Shown here: piece after piece, positions 1-14,600 of the stretch
Numbering within the stretch: position 1 is the stretch's first letter
Layout of the letters: the number at the start of each line of letters is the position of its first letter
Assembly (NCBI RefSeq): GCF_037325665.1
Contig: NC_090245.1
Location: 46,554,412-46,618,411, forward strand
DNA length: 64,000 bases
From: Littorina saxatilis
Lineage: Eukaryota > Mollusca > Gastropoda > Littorinimorpha > Littorinidae
Reading direction: 5' to 3'
The notes under the pieces: generated by a model
The model's input: only the letters and a program-made list of their open reading frames with translations
Databases searched by the model: none
What the model was told of the DNA's origin: nothing
Made by a program: the position numbers and the translations under genes

Positions 1-2913
1 TCGCGCAGGTAGGGGTGGGTCACGGTCCCGTCCTTACCAGCGTAAACCTTCCTTCGGGAAGCGGGGGTCTGGGCGCAAGCCCAACCCCCAATGAGCCACC
101 CCCGATCCAGTCACCCCCCCCAGCCTCTACCCTTTTGGTAGCAGGCGGCCTCTTCCGGGTTCTTCCAGCTTGGCTGTCTCGGACAAGCAGCCTATGGAGC
201 ATGGGGGTGATTCGATCGGGGTTCCGCCTTCCTTGGCAGGAAGGCAAAGCCCCTTCGTCCAGGGCGCCGGCCAACTTCCGGTTTCCGGTCAGCCCAGACG
301 CTCAGGAGACTTTACAGGCGGAAATCCTTCTCTTTCTGCGGAAGCAGGCTATAGAGGAGTTTCTCGGCCACCCCTTCTTGGGACTTTACGGCAGAATTTT
401 GGTCGTCCCCGGGGTGTTGCACCAAGGCATGGTGTTCGATTCACGGGAGTGGGCAGTCCGTCCCACTCAACGTCGTTTATACAAACGGCAGGCGCGCCCT
501 TTTCAGGCGGCGCTCATTTCAGTCTGGAATCCGACGTCACACGGCTGGGACGTCTCAGTTCCGTTTCGGGGTCTGGTTGCAGCAGACCACGCCTCAGTGG
601 ATGAACACTCCTTGGCTTCTGCAGGGAGTGCCCATAGCGCTTCCTCCTCCTTACACGCATCTCTTTGCGGGCGCAGCACAGAAGGGCTGCGGGGCTCACT
701 TGGACACGCACACGACTTCCGGTCGGTGGTCACAAGAGCAGCGGTCTATGGCACAACATTCGCCTCGAGCTCGAGGCGGTCTTTCTGGGTTTTCATCACT
801 TTCTCTCCGCTTTCCAGGACACCCATGTGTTGTTTCTTTACAACAACACGGCGGTCTCTGGTTATTCCAACAAACAGGGCGGGTCCCGATCTCGGCTGTG
901 GTCCAGCCGAGCATGCGAGACTTTTTCTTAGATCCTGATCTCGGCTCGCTATCTGCCCGGCTGCCTGAACGTCCTTGCCGACGTCATCAGCCGTTCCTTC
1001 CAGATCCTCCACACGGAGTGGACCATCACCCATCAGGCGCTCCTCCTTCTTTGGGCGCAGGTAGAGCGTCCGATGGTCGTCCTTTTCGCCACGAGATTTT
1101 CACGTCGCCTCCCGATCGTTGTGTCTGTTTCCGGGCCCGGAAGCTTGGCAGATCGACGCGATGACGATCAGCTGGACAGGGCTAGAGGCTTACGCCTTCC
1201 CTCCCACTCCACTCATCGGAAGGGTTCAGCCTAAAGCCGACTTAGAGCGGCTTCATCTCCTTCTCGTGGCACCGCGCTGGCCCAGTCAGCATTAGTTCCC
1301 GGACCCCATGCGGCTCGCCAGCGGCCCGCCAATCCCGCTCGGCCGCCGGCGAGGGGAGCTTTTCCAGCCCAGAACGGGGACTCTGCACAATCGCCCCGAG
1401 GGCCTGGATCCTCACGCCTGGAGAGGGTTCGGAGATCACTGGGGTGCTCAGGCGCCTCCGTTTTCGCTTTTGGACTTAGGCCAGAAGGCTCACAGGCCAC
1501 CTCCTCTGTCTACTAGTTACACTGGCTGGCTTGGACTCGATGGTTTGCGGCTAACAATGTTGTCCCGGTCGCCCTGCGATCAATGCAGGTCGCAAACCAT
1601 CTGGCATGGCTCTCCGCTCGGGGACGCGCCGCGTCCGCTTTGCGCGCTCGCCGCTCAGCCATCTCTGTTACTTTTAAGCAACTTGGACGCTCCATCTCCC
1701 TCGGGGGAGTTATCGCGAGTGTGCTAAAGGGCGCGGCCCTCAGTTCTGCAACGGAGAGAACTTCTGTCCCGGCTTGGGACGTTCTTCTAGTACTCGAATT
1801 TCTCCGTTCTAGTGCTTTTGAACCTTTACAAGACGCTAGTCTCTCTGACCTTACGCGCAAAACTCTCATGCTCATACTGCTCGCTTCCGCGCGGACGGGC
1901 AGTGAGATCCACGGCCTCTCAGGCCTAGACCGGGATATCACTTTCGAAAGAGACGGCTCGGTTTCACTGCGTGTCCGTCCCGATTTTCTCGCCAAGAATC
2001 AAAAACCTGGTCAACTTTCACCGATCATTTCCATTCGGCCTCTCCGGGACATTTTTAGCCCCCGGCGATCCGGATCTTTCTAACTGTCCGGTACGCGAGC
2101 TTAAGGCTTACTTGTCGCACCGCTCCGTTTCGAGCATCAGCTCTGAAGTTGTTGTTTATTTCGATCATTTCAGCCCGAAATAAAGACTTTGCAAAAACCA
2201 CGCTTTCCAGATGGTCTTCCACACTTATAAGGCATGCTTATCAGTGGTGGCAGACACAAAAGGAGGGGGGGGGCAGTCAGTCCTTCCTCCTCGATCACCT
2301 CGTACGCACGAGGCTTGAGCGTGGGCAACTTCCTTAGCTGTCCTCAAGTCTGGAAGGATGTCAGACGTCCTCAAAGCTGCATACTGGACGACTCATGATG
2401 TCTTCCTCAGCTACTACCTCCGGGGCATTGCCAGCACTCATCCGGACGGTACCAACTGCCTCCCAGCTATGGTTGCCGCAGGCCAGATACTTCCAAGAGA
2501 TTAATGTGAGTATCCCACCGCCTTTATGTGCAATCTGCCATTTATGTGAGTTGAGGTAAGAATATGTGATTGAATCGAAAATTTCAAAACTAAATTTTCA
2601 TTTAATTAATATACTTACTCAACTCACATCGTTTATACCCTCCCATCCATCCCCGCTAACATTATATGTGTTACAGGTGTGTGTTTCCGTGGGGGAATGA
2701 CGGCCGGTAGTAGGACCGCGCATGCGCGGGTTACCGGTAGGGGAGGTGACTCCCGTCCTTGACTACGGACTTTGTTTTCTTTGGGAGTTACTTCCCCCCT
2801 TACCAGGGTCGAGTACTACTTCAATATCTTAGCAATGAACTGAAGTTAATGCCATTTATGTGAGTTGAGTAAGTATATTAATTAAATGAAAATTTAGTTT
2901 TGAAATTTTCGAT
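1..2913 (+). mobile_element. DIRS-like (tyrosine-recombinase) retroelement, fossil, 3' part
   Basis: Retroelement of the DIRS order, reading left to right; its 5' part lies outside the window. The part up to about 1300 has the look of the DIRS reverse transcriptase/RNase H region and its C-terminal extension. The part from about 1500 to 2500 resembles the tyrosine recombinase that DIRS elements use instead of an integrase. The right end carries the inverted repeats listed separately. The coding region is broken, with several interruptions, so this is a fossil. It is inserted within an older repeat (family A), so it is younger than that repeat. Family placement rests on recognisable protein similarity read by eye. 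Confidence 0.75.
2574..2913. repeat. 56-bp perfect inverted repeats at the right end of the DIRS-like element
   Basis: Positions 2574-2629 and 2858-2913 are exact reverse complements (56 bp each) separated by about 230 bp. The right arm begins ATGTGAGTTGAGTAAG. Inverted terminal sequences plus a spacer are typical of DIRS ends, where circle-junction sequences replace ordinary LTRs. The right arm ends precisely where family A repeat sequence resumes at 2914, so 2913 is the element boundary. Confidence 0.8.
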
Positions 2914-3417
2914 TAATGACTTTGGTCATTAAAAATCTGAAAATTGTAAAAAAAAATAAAAATTTATAAAACGATCCAAATTTACGTTTATCTTATTCTC
3001 CATCATTTGCTGATTCCAAAAACATATAAATATGTTATATTCGGATTAAAAACAAGCTCTGAAAATTAAATATATAAAAATTATTATCAATTTTTTTTTT
3101 TCGAAATCAATTTGAAAACACTTTCATCTTATTCCTTGTTGGTTCCTGATTCCAAAAACATATAGATATGATATGTTTGGATTAAAAACACGCTCAGAAA
3201 GTTAAAACGAAGAGAGGTACAGAAAAGCGTGCTATCCTTCTCAGCGCAACGAATACCCCGCTCTTCTTGTCAATTCCACGGGCACTGCCTTTGCCACGGG
3301 CGGTGGAGTGACGATGCTACGAGTATACGGTCTTGCTGCGTTGCGTTGCGTTCAGTTTCATTCTGTGAGTTCGACAGCTACTTGACTAAATATTGTATTT
3401 TCGCCTTACGCGACTTG
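2914..3417 (+). repeat. Interspersed repeat family A, right half (interrupted by the DIRS-like element)
   Basis: This stretch is the 3' half of the repeat seen more fully at 6193-7816 and, reversed, at 16661-17500. It begins inside the repeat at TAATGACTTTGGTCAT and ends with TCGCCTTACGCGACTTG. The left half should lie upstream of the DIRS-like element, outside the window. It has no coding capacity that I can recognise. Confidence 0.75.
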
Positions 3418-4549
3418 TTGTCTTTTGTGTTCTTGTTTTTCCTGATGAAGCTTCCAGAAGCGAAAATTCGTTATCGTCTTTGTATCGGTGAGTACAGTAA
3501 TCCTTTCTTTTTTAACTAAATTATGCTCAATTCACATGATCAGCCATGGCGTGTGTTCAATAGTTAGTTCTGAACATGATAAAGAAATAGAAAAGAATTA
3601 CCGGTAAAACAAGACAAAAGGACAATCACCTTTAAAAACATGAAGCATAATAATAATAATAAGAAGCATGATCATATTAATGTAATAATAGTAATAATAA
3701 CTGGACATTTATATATATGTATATATCAAACTACTCTAATTCTTAAATGTGCGCATCTTCGTTTACAGTTCAAGAAACATTTTATAACATCCATTGAAGT
3801 ACACACATCTTACTTGTCGTCCAGTAAAATACTGTGCAATCCCAATTTACAACCCAAGACTTCAAGAATTCATCACAGTGTAGCTGGTAGAATGAACAAA
3901 TAAACAGGAACAAAATAATATCAGCATGGTTACACAGACAAGCACTACATTAAGAAGAAAGTCAAGTCAGAAGCAGGCTGTGTCTATGTGCTATTCCGAT
4001 TCAAACAAGTGAGCAATATATACACACTATCTCCACACGAAACATTAGTAAAGTGCTTAAAAATCCTGGAGCAGTTACATCAGTTGTGATCAATGTGTGT
4101 CAAAAGACTATAACTATAAAGGTAGAGTACAATCAGTCTGAGTCAAAACCTATGAACAAACAATTTCAGACACATTGTTATAAAATCATAGAGAAAAAAC
4201 AAAGTGTAATTCACGAGAGAGAAAAAAGTGCAAAACAAAAAGGGGAGGAAGAGTCTGAGAGTAAACAAATTTGACTCCAAAGAAAATCAAAACAAAATAT
4301 GTGGCAAAAAAGTGTGAAATAACAAGTTTAAGACGAAATACCTAAACCCAACTGCACAGAAATCAACATTTTTTGTTTGTATAAAAAAGTAATACAGCAT
4401 ACAGAACTTTCCATTGCCCACATTACCAGGAATTTAACGTTGCGTTAAAAAAGGGCTTACACTCATTCACACTAAAACATGTGTGTTTCACAACAACTAA
4501 AAGACCTGAAAGAATATTTTAACACAAGCACAAAATCAAGCATGTGCAC
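3418..4549 (-). other. AT-rich stretch, probably 3' UTR and downstream flank of the PH-domain gene
   Basis: No credible gene is seen here on either strand. The stop codon of the minus-strand PH-domain gene is at 4550-4552, so the sequence just left of it is expected to be its 3' UTR. I could not choose a poly(A) signal with confidence. Confidence 0.4.
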
Positions 4550-7500
4550 TCAGTCCCAACTGCCAAAGCTTCCGCAGCTGCCGAAACTGCTGAGAGAGCT
4601 CCAGCTGCCGTGCCCCCATCCGAATCCTCCGCCATACATTCCTCCGCCATACATTCCTCCGCCGTACATTCCTCCGCCCATCAATTGTGATGCTCCGTAA
4701 CCCAGCGCCGCACCTGTCAACAACATGCCAACATCTGGTCAGATATGACAATACACGTACACCTCTTGAGAGTTCCACCTTTTCATGCATGCGCAGTACA
4801 CGATCAACAATTTCCAAATAACTTTTGGCAAGCCAGCCACTCTTTTTGCAATTAAGAGTGGCACAGTGGTGCCATACTATCGCTTTATTGTACAAATCTA
4901 AAAATAAATAGACTGCCAACGTTTTGAAATTCAGAATAAAAAAACAAGAAAGGTATGTTGTTGGAACGTTAATTTATTAACGAAACAAAACCAAATTTGT
5001 TGTGAACGTAACGCTTTTTTGTACCGGTTAGCTTCTACTTCTACTTGTGCGGTTGTTCATTTCAGTTCTGCAACATGGCATACACAAAGTGGCTGGCAGC
5101 TGTGGCTGTTTACTCGACAATTGAAATCTCACGGCACTCGCTCTTTGTGCTGTGTATCGCTAAAACTATCAAAGGTTTATCAAATATTGATAAAGAAAGT
5201 ACTTAATCTGGTTACTGCTGTGTCCTCTTTTTGTTTAACTATCAAAGGTTGTATAGAACATGGTCAAAAAGGAGGGAACTAGGTTTACCAAATCCAATAT
5301 AAGACACTATTTTGATGATTGTATCACTTTTTCCGAACACTGATGTAAAAGAAGGGAAAATGATTGACACATGAGGGGGTACTGTTGCTTACAGCTTCAA
5401 AATCAATTTAACATGTTGATTTTCCATATTCAACATGAAGCCAAAGAGAGGTTCAAAAGGCGGAATTCTTTCTCTGCAGTGAGAATGTTTTATTGAGTTA
5501 ATTTCGTAAGCCCTGCTGGACCAGTTCAGCAAAATGTTGACACTGTGCACAGAAGGGAACCTTGCTGTTTGTTTTTGGTGTGCATCCATGTGAAAGCCTG
5601 GACAGGTGTGTGGTGGTCAACAGGATTGTGTACGCAAGAGAGACACAGCGACAGCCCACGACACACACACAGGCATGCACACTCACAGACACATATGAGC
5701 ATGTACAGACAGAGAGGCAGACACAGACACAAACACGCAGACACAAACACACAAGCATGTGCACCCACACAGACACAAACCCAACCACACATACACAAGC
5801 ATGAGCTTGTATGTGCACTCACACAGACAGACTCTCTCTCTCCCTCTCCCTCTCTCTCTCTCTCTTACCCATTGCAATTTTGCCCCCGGTGCTATTCATG
5901 AAGCCGCCCTTTTTCTGGGGTGCGTTTTGGTACACCACAGTGGTGGGCTGCTGTGGGTAGCCCTGGTGGTAGCCCTGCTGCTGCTGGTAGCCCTGCTGCT
6001 GGGGGTAGTGGCCACCTTCACACACATAGCATCACTTGTAACTGGCTTTCTTTTCTTTTCAAATAAATGTCTAGCGCTGTCCTCCCCCAACCATCCCCCG
6101 ATTCAAGATGCTTCCCTTTCAAGACTTTGCTTTCTCACATTTTCTGTTCATACAATCTCTACATTTACTTCCATTTTAACACTAGCTTTATTCTTTTTAC
6201 ATTTAGTCAAGTTTTGACTAAATGTTTTAACATAGAGGGGGAATCGAGACGAGGGTCGTTGTGTGTGTGTGTGTCTGTGCGTGTGTGTGTGTAGAGCGAT
6301 TCAGACCAAACTACTGGACCGATCTTTATGAAATTTTACATGAGAGTTCCTGGGAATGATATCCCCGGACGTCTTTTTCTTTTTATCGATAAATACCTTT
6401 GATGACGTCATATCCGGCTTTTTGTAAAAGTCACACCCTCATTTTTCAATCAAATTGATTGAAATTTTGGCCAAGCAATCTTCGACGAAGGCCGGACTTC
6501 GGTATTGCATTTCAGCTTTGTGGCTTAAAAATTAATTAATGACTTTGGTCATTAAAAATCTGAAAATTGTAACAAAAATAATTTTTTTATAAAACGATCC
6601 AAATTTACCTTCATCTTATTCTTCATCATTTTCTGATTCCAAAAACATATAAATATGTTATATTTGGATTAAAAACAAGCTCTGAAAATTAAAAATATAA
6701 CAAGAAGGGCAAAGCCCATACGACTCACATGCTTGACCTTGACATGACCTTGACCTTCAGGGTCAAGGTCAAATAACTAAACCTAGCAATGACATCATAC
6801 ACTAAGAACTGCTTTACACATTTTTCCTACCAAAATACATGTGACCTTGACCCAAGGTCAAGGTCATCCAAGGTCATGCAACACAAAGCTGTTAATTCAA
6901 GACATGCCAATGGTGCTTATTGGCTCTTTCTACCATGAGATATGGTCACTTTTAGTGGTTCACTACCTTATTTTGGTCACATTTCATAAGGGTCAAAGTG
7001 ACCTTGACCTTGATCATATGTGACCAAATGTGTCTCATGATGAAAGCATAACATGTGCCCCACATAATTTTTAAGTTTGAAACAGTTATCTTCCATAGTT
7101 CAGGGTCAAGGTCACTTCAAAATATGTATACAATCCAACTTTGAAGAGCTCCTGTGACCTTGACCTTGAAGCAAGGTAAACCAAACTGGTATCAAAAGAT
7201 GGGGCTTACTTTGCCCTATATATCATATATAGGTGAGGTATTCAATCTCAAAAACTTCAGAGAAAATGGGAAAAATAGCTGTTTTTTAGACAACATTTAT
7301 GGCCCCTGCGACCTTGACCTTGAAGCAAGGTCAAGATGCTATGTATGTTTTTGGGGGCCTTGTCATCATACACCATCTTGCCAAATTTGGTACTGATAGA
7401 CTGAATAGTGTCCAAGAAATATCCAACGTTAAAGTTTCCCGGACGGACGGACGACTCGGGTGAGTACATAGACTCACTTTTGCTTCGCATGCGAGTCAAA

Positions 7501-10500
7501 AATTATGATCAAAATTACATTTTCGAAATCAATTTAAAAACACTTTCATCTTATTCCTTGTCGGTTCCTGATTCCAAAAACATATAGATATGATATGTTT
7601 GGATTAAAAACACGCTCAGAAAGTTAAAACGAAGAGAGGTACAGAAAAGCGTGCTATCCTCAGCGCAACTACTACCCCGCTCTTCTTGTCAATTTCACTG
7701 CCTTTGCCACGAGCGGTGGACTGACGATGCTACAAGTATACGGTCTTGCTGAAAAATTGCATTGCTGTGAGTTTGACAGCTTGACTAAATGTTGTATTTT
7801 CGCCTTACGCGACTTGGTTTTTTTTCCAGAACACTGAATATTTTTATTGAACATGTTCGCTGCCAGTAAATATTTGTGCACAAAGCATAACCTGTATTTA
7901 CCTCAATTGACAACTTACGAGGTGCATTTGATGAATACACCACACACGCACACATTATTTGTTGGGTTTTTTCAAAGCAAATTACCCAGGATATCAGCTG
8001 AGGTCCTACAGGCAGCGAAAGGGTGAAGAACGTTATATTAAGAGCATGATTTCTTCACTGATCAAACCCCAGGTGTTTTATAAATCAGTAGCAAGTCAGA
8101 ATTATCTGATCTTCTGAAATATGATTCTACAACCTCTGAAAATACCCTGTCATCTGATATTTCGAATGTCTGACAATAGATGTTTTCGGGAAATAAGTCA
8201 GGATTTTCAAGCGTTGTGGAAGAGTTGCGCCCCACGTTAGGGTTAGATTCCAGGCTGGAACTTCACTTTATGTGACAGCTCAATGATGGTATCCATGTCC
8301 CATTCCCGTGGCACAACAAGACCTGGGTCATTCTGTCAGAAATGGAGGTGGCTGGCTTCACCTAAACACGCACACACCTGCGTAGCGTGACTCTTGTTGC
8401 TGCTAGCTTTTCACTGGGAGGAAGCAACCTGGGCTGAGGCACATGTAGCAAAAATGGGTGCCACCCAGGAACAAGCCACATGATGTGACTGGCTGAAATC
8501 ACAACAATCTCAGGGCGGGGATGTAGCTCAGTCGGTAGCGCGCTGGATTTGTATCCAGTTGGCCGCTGTCAGCGTGAGTTCATCCCCACGTTCGGCAAGA
8601 GATTTATTTCTCAGAGTCAACTTTGTGTGCAGACTCTCCTCGGTGTCCGAACACCCCCCTTGTGTACACGCAAGCACAAGACCAAGTGCGCACGAAAAAG
8701 ATCCTGTAATCCATGTCAGAGTTCGGTGGGTTATAGAAACACGAAAATACCCAGCATGCTTCCTCCGAAAGCGGCGTATGGCTGCCTAAATGGCGGGGTA
8801 AAAACGGTCATACACGTAAAAGCCGTGGGAGTTTCAGCCCATGAACGAACAAACAAACAACAATCTCAATTTCAACCAATCCGACCCTGCGGCTGGGTAC
8901 GTACCACCCAATGAGATGGCACCCAGTTTGGCTTCATGCACCTCAGCCCTGAATTCCCAGCAGAGATAATAAAGTGTGAAGAAAATCCAACTCACCTGGG
9001 GGAGGAGCGTAGTAGGGCTGCTGGGGGTAGGAACCAGGTGGGGGAGCGTAGTGAGGGGGTGCCTGGGGGTACCCGGGCTGTTGCGGGTAGGCCCCTTGAG
9101 GCTGTTGTGGGTAGGCGGCCGGGGTTGGCGGCCCGTAGTAGCCTTGTTGGGGTGGGGCCTGGGGGTAAGGCCCTTGCTGGGGGTGTTGTCCAGGTTGGCG
9201 GTACCCTGAGTGGGTATGGTGCTGGTACGTAGGGCTGGGCATGGGAGGTCCTGCTGGAAGACAAGTACAGGGAACATCGTCATTTTCTTATACTGCTTCT
9301 TCTTCTGTTTTCATTGGCTGAAACTCCCACCTAAGCTCATGCCTTTTTTTTTTTTAAACGTGTTTCTCTCTCCTGACTTACGCCATTTTGTGGTCTATTT
9401 CTCTGATCAGTAAGAGTCAGAGACTGTTTGGTACACATTATCTGGTAGAGTTACGCTGTTTTCTCTCTAGGACTTACGCCATTTTCTGCATTTAAAAAAA
9501 TTACGCCATTTCTTCACGGCTGGATTTCACCGTTTCTGGGTAACGCATTTAGATTCTGAAACCCCAGGTAACGGAGAATGAGTTGCTTGGTCCAAAGCAC
9601 TAAAAAAGTTAAAATTGCCAAAAATCAATTTATGCCAAAATTCTGTGACGACGACGATATGGTTTCTTCTTTTATACATGAGTTCCGTTCTTTTGGAGCA
9701 AACATAAAATGTGATGGCTCTCCAGATGCCAAAGATACAATGGCTGACCAATGACTTGAGAAACAAATCATTGCTCCTTCATTGACATCTGGGGACATGA
9801 ATATTTTTAAACATTAAAATGTGATTTCTTCTCCTTTTATATATGACTTCCGTGTTTTTTTAGCATACATAAAATGTGATGGTTTTTCTGAATGTCAAAA
9901 GGTACAACGCTGGACCAATGGCTTGGGAAACAAATCAATGTTCCCTGATTTGATCTACAGCTACTCATAGTTTTTTCAGCAGGAACATCGTCTACAAATT
10001 AACTATAAGTCATTTTGGACATAGAACAATATAACATTTGGTTTTTAGTAGCTTCTTCTGTTACATACAAACATTGCAATACAACAAGTTGTTAACTGAT
10101 CAATCAAGCATTCAGGTTTCCTTTTTTTTTAAAGGTATTTTATTAACCACTAACAGTAACACTGGTCATAATTCAAGCTTTTTTAAATATATAATTCACA
10201 TTTACCTTCTGTCCTCGAGAGAGGGAGAGGAGGGGAGGGCAGAGAGAGACAGAGAGAGAGAGAGAGATTGTGTGTGTGTGTGTGTCACTGTGTGTGTGTG
10301 TGTACATGTGTGTGTGTGTGTGTACATGTGTGTCAGTGTATGTCGTGAGAGCTCAGACATGTGTAAGTGTGTGCGTGCGTACATGTATGTCCATGTGAAT
10401 GTGTCTGTAAGTCAAACAAACAAAAAGCCAGAGGAGCAGCAATACATACCCGCTACCCCATCAAAACCCAGACTGGGGGCAGGCCCCCCCGGGTAGGGAG

Positions 10501-10683
10501 GGCCGGAGGACACAGGCTTTGAATGTTGTGCCTGAATCATGTCCGATGATGACACTGATGCTGGTGCTGACGGTGCTGGTGCTTGCTTCTCAGGTGGAGG
10601 GGGCAGCTGTGGCAAAGATGCTTCACATCAAACAAAAGTTTAGCTATGGACGCTCTTGTAATAGTGGACTACTCATCCCCCCT

Positions 10684-10743
<60 letters not shown>

Positions 10744-11111
10744 TAAAACAATGTTTAGCTATAGTTGCACTTGTAATAGTGGAACCGAACCCCCCCAAGA
10801 ACCTGCTTTCTCAGATTTGTGTTGACAACATGTAAAAGTTAACATTACTCTTACTCTATTAATTACTCTATTGTAACACTCTCTATAGTTTTAGGTCTGA
10901 CTTTCAACATTTCACAGAGAGGTTTGTGTACAGTTAAGCGAAATGCAGTGCAGATTTAAAGGTAGATAAATGTACTGTGTTTACCTGGTTGAAAGTGACT
11001 TCTTTGTTGATTTTCTCCCATCTAATCCAAAGTTAGAAGCTACAACAAATACACATGGATGTTCATCCGTCCTACTGCAACCTACCCACTTTCTATCTCT
11101 CTCTTTCACTT

Positions 11112-11159
<48 letters not shown>

Positions 11160-11489
11160 ACATTCTCTCTCTCTCAGACTCACAAATTTACACACACAAA
11201 AACAAAGGATCAAAAATTCATACCGTGCTGCAAATCGCCTCCATCCAGGCACTTAAAAATAGAAACAGAAAAAGAGAAATATAATTGTTAAATTCATGTA
11301 CTACTTTATTCTATCTCTGCAACAGGAATATTAAATGATAAAGGCACCTGTACTGTTTCTGCCATGCATATCTGGACCATCAAGAGTGTGTATACAATGT
11401 CCATTTTCCTCATATAGTGACATTCATATCTTCTCCACAACAGATAAACAGAGAGAGAAAGAGAGAGAGAAAGAGAGAAAGAGAGAGAG

Positions 11490-11552
<63 letters not shown>

Positions 11553-11630
11553 TAGAGAGACAGAGAGAGAGAGTGAGAGAGAAAGAGAGACAGAGGTATA
11601 GGTAGACCACAGAGAGAGAGAGAAAGAGAG

Positions 11631-11677
<47 letters not shown>

Positions 11678-14600
11678 TAGAGAAAGACAGAGAGAGAGTG
11701 AGAAAGAGAGACAGGTATAGGTAGACAAGAGAGAGAGAGAGAGACATACACACACACACACACATATCTAAAGACACATAAACACAGCCACAGATATAGC
11801 TAAACACACACACACACATATAACCACGACACAGCAAGCTATCACCTCAGCCCAAAAAAGATGAAGAGCATAAAAACAATCTGTCACATGAAATGCAACG
11901 TAATGTTAACTCCCGTAACTGACAACTTGTAGGAAGGAGCTGTCCATCAAAATTACTCCAACGGGTAAACCACCAACAAACAACTTGTCAAAAGGGAGAG
12001 GTGACAGATTGTCTGTACAATTTATTACGACTGAAGGAAGGGCAGTTCATAACACAGCGTGCACATAGGGTCTTTGCCCTTAATTTTAAAACTAAAATGA
12101 GTACATTTGGGGGTTAGGTCACTGGAAAAAAAATCTATCCCAAAACAAAAACAAATCACAACAAAAATCCAGGTAGCGTAAAGCAATATCAAAACATTAA
12201 GTCAGCCTGTCAGCCTAATCATCAAAACTGAACTAAAAAGTCCTGACTGACGGAAACCCACCGACCGAGACAGCACAGGGCACCTAATTTGAAAAATAAA
12301 CACAGATTGTTGTTGTTTGTGAGCTTATTATCAATTCAATCATAACATACATATATTTTTCAACATAAAGAATGCAATGGAATTTCAATTCCAAGAAAAC
12401 TTTTAATGAACACTTTGATCAAGCTTTCAAGCTGAAATGCAATATCCCAACTGCTGAATGTTTGACCAAACTTTCACTTGATTGAAAAATGGAGTGGCCA
12501 CAGTGCCACCATGCAGCAATGAAGAGATGGGACAAAGGGTGAGCAAGGAGCAAGTAAAGACTCAAATTCTGAGGAGAAAGTGGGGCTGGATTGGACAAAC
12601 CCTCAGAAAACCACAATCCAGCATCACTTGGAAGCCACAGGGGAAAAGAAAGAGCAGAACGTCAAGAAACAGCCAGAGGTGAGACACGGAGGCAAAGCTA
12701 AAGAAGCAGGACAACAGCCCAGAGCAGAGTGTGACGGAGATACGTCATCAATGGCCTATGCTGCGCTGGCGGCAATAGGCCAAAGTAAAGTACATGTACA
12801 TTTTTCAAATGTTTTTTCACTGAATACCAAACAATGATAAATACATGTACAACAAGTAAGGGCCATCAAAATGCTCAACTCCCATCATTCAAACTCTTGG
12901 CATTTGCAGACTGGTGTCATGTTCTGCAACATGAACTGCGTCAGAGTTCAAAATAATGACAGGTCATAAAATTTATGAAAACACGGAAACGCCGATGAGG
13001 AGGGGACGTGGTTAGGGGCTGTGGTTTGATAAAAAAGATGAATGACATCAGAGAAAAATTGAACTGATGTACAAGTTCACCCCAACATAAAGCAAACGGT
13101 GGCTTCGCATACCTATGTCTAGTGACTCAGTTTATGTATGTCTAGTGACGAAGAAAGACAATTCAAAATTGTTGAAGGCAATTTGATGGCTCTCACAGAG
13201 AATGTAATTAGAACACAGAACATCAGAGCTTGGAAAGGATGCTGATGGTGATGATGGTGATGATGATGATGATGATGAAGATGGTGATGATGATGATGAA
13301 GATGATGATGATAATGATGATGACCATCATCATCCCTCTACAAGATGTTGTTTCTGTAGTCCAAATGTGTTCTTATTCTCCAGCCAGGTTAAAGGAACAA
13401 GGCTGCATGTCACACCAACTCTTTGACTCTCTCTGACTTTTTTCTCTCCCCCTCCTCTCCTTCTTTCTCCACCGTCATTTCACATTTTGGGCAAAGTTCT
13501 GCCAACATCATCAATGTTGGTTCATGAAATGAAATAAACACGTCCTGTCCAACCTGTTTACAACGACAAACCAAGGGACCGACTTAAAGTGGTCATTGCA
13601 GACAGGTGGTTGGTATGAAAGTGATTTATATAGATTTGTTTGTTTGTCTGTGGACCTTTGTGAAGTTCGTTATGGACAGATGTTCGTTATCGAGAGGTGG
13701 TTGCTAGGGCCGGCTTAACTTTATGAGAAATATAACAATAACATCAGTTGTAAAGCTAGTCTGATATTTAAAAATCGATAGTCAGTGTTCTTTCCCAATC
13801 AGAAGGCCTTATTTTCAAGTTCACCTGTATGTGCAAAATGAGGCACCTTTGCCCCTCCCACAAAAGACGGAAGTGGCCCAAGGTTAAAAAGGAAATGAAA
13901 GGCGATTCAGAAGCAAATAAAAGAACCTCTTCGTGAAAGTAAGAACACTAGCAAGTTCTGCACGGTTGTGTTTTTTCTGATCTGACATCTCTGTAAGTAT
14001 TCACTAATCATATTTCAATTTGTGAGCGAAAGCAAGCTTTCAATATCTAATAATAATAATGATAACGAAGTTACATACATGTATTTATATGGCGCAAATC
14101 CTAATACAGTTCTAAGCGCCTATTTGAAAAAGCAACGAGTGTAAACCTGGTATCATCCAGCAAGCCATGTAGTATTCTGTTCATTTTACATTCTGTACTT
14201 TTGAGCCTTATGCTCCAAACGTCCTGGAGTCGAAGCACCCAAATTGAAGACACCTCGATCTCTTCCAAAGACCTGTGAAATCTTTGTCGTCAAAGAAAAA
14301 GGACGTCACTCCAGAAATGATATTGTCACATGTAAGTTCTCGAGTTGTCAAGATTTTTCTAGAGGAAACAGCAAACTCAAAACTTTTACATGATATACAC
14401 ACATGTGTGTATATGGTTTAGTAATGAAATGGGTGGTCTCTCTCAAGTATGTAGGAAAGAATGAAATAACAACAAAGTGCCAAACATTTCAGAGATAGAA
14501 CAAAATGCTGAAGCAGGAACGAAACAGCTTCAAACTCATCCAGAAAATGTAAGAGCAATGTATTTAAAAATGAAATAAACTTCAAATAGCCTAAGCAAAC

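Noticed and set aside
7154-7396. Conserved-looking small frame in both family B copies
   Set aside because: Similarity between copies is at DNA level with indels, the frame is not protein-like, and it is full of the repeated TGACCTTGA word.
8513-8590. tRNA gene
   Set aside because: A and B boxes are present, but the cloverleaf is imperfect and the sequence continues into a SINE body with target duplications. The same applies to the heads at 41539, 49056, 39425, 28222, 15466 and 51063.
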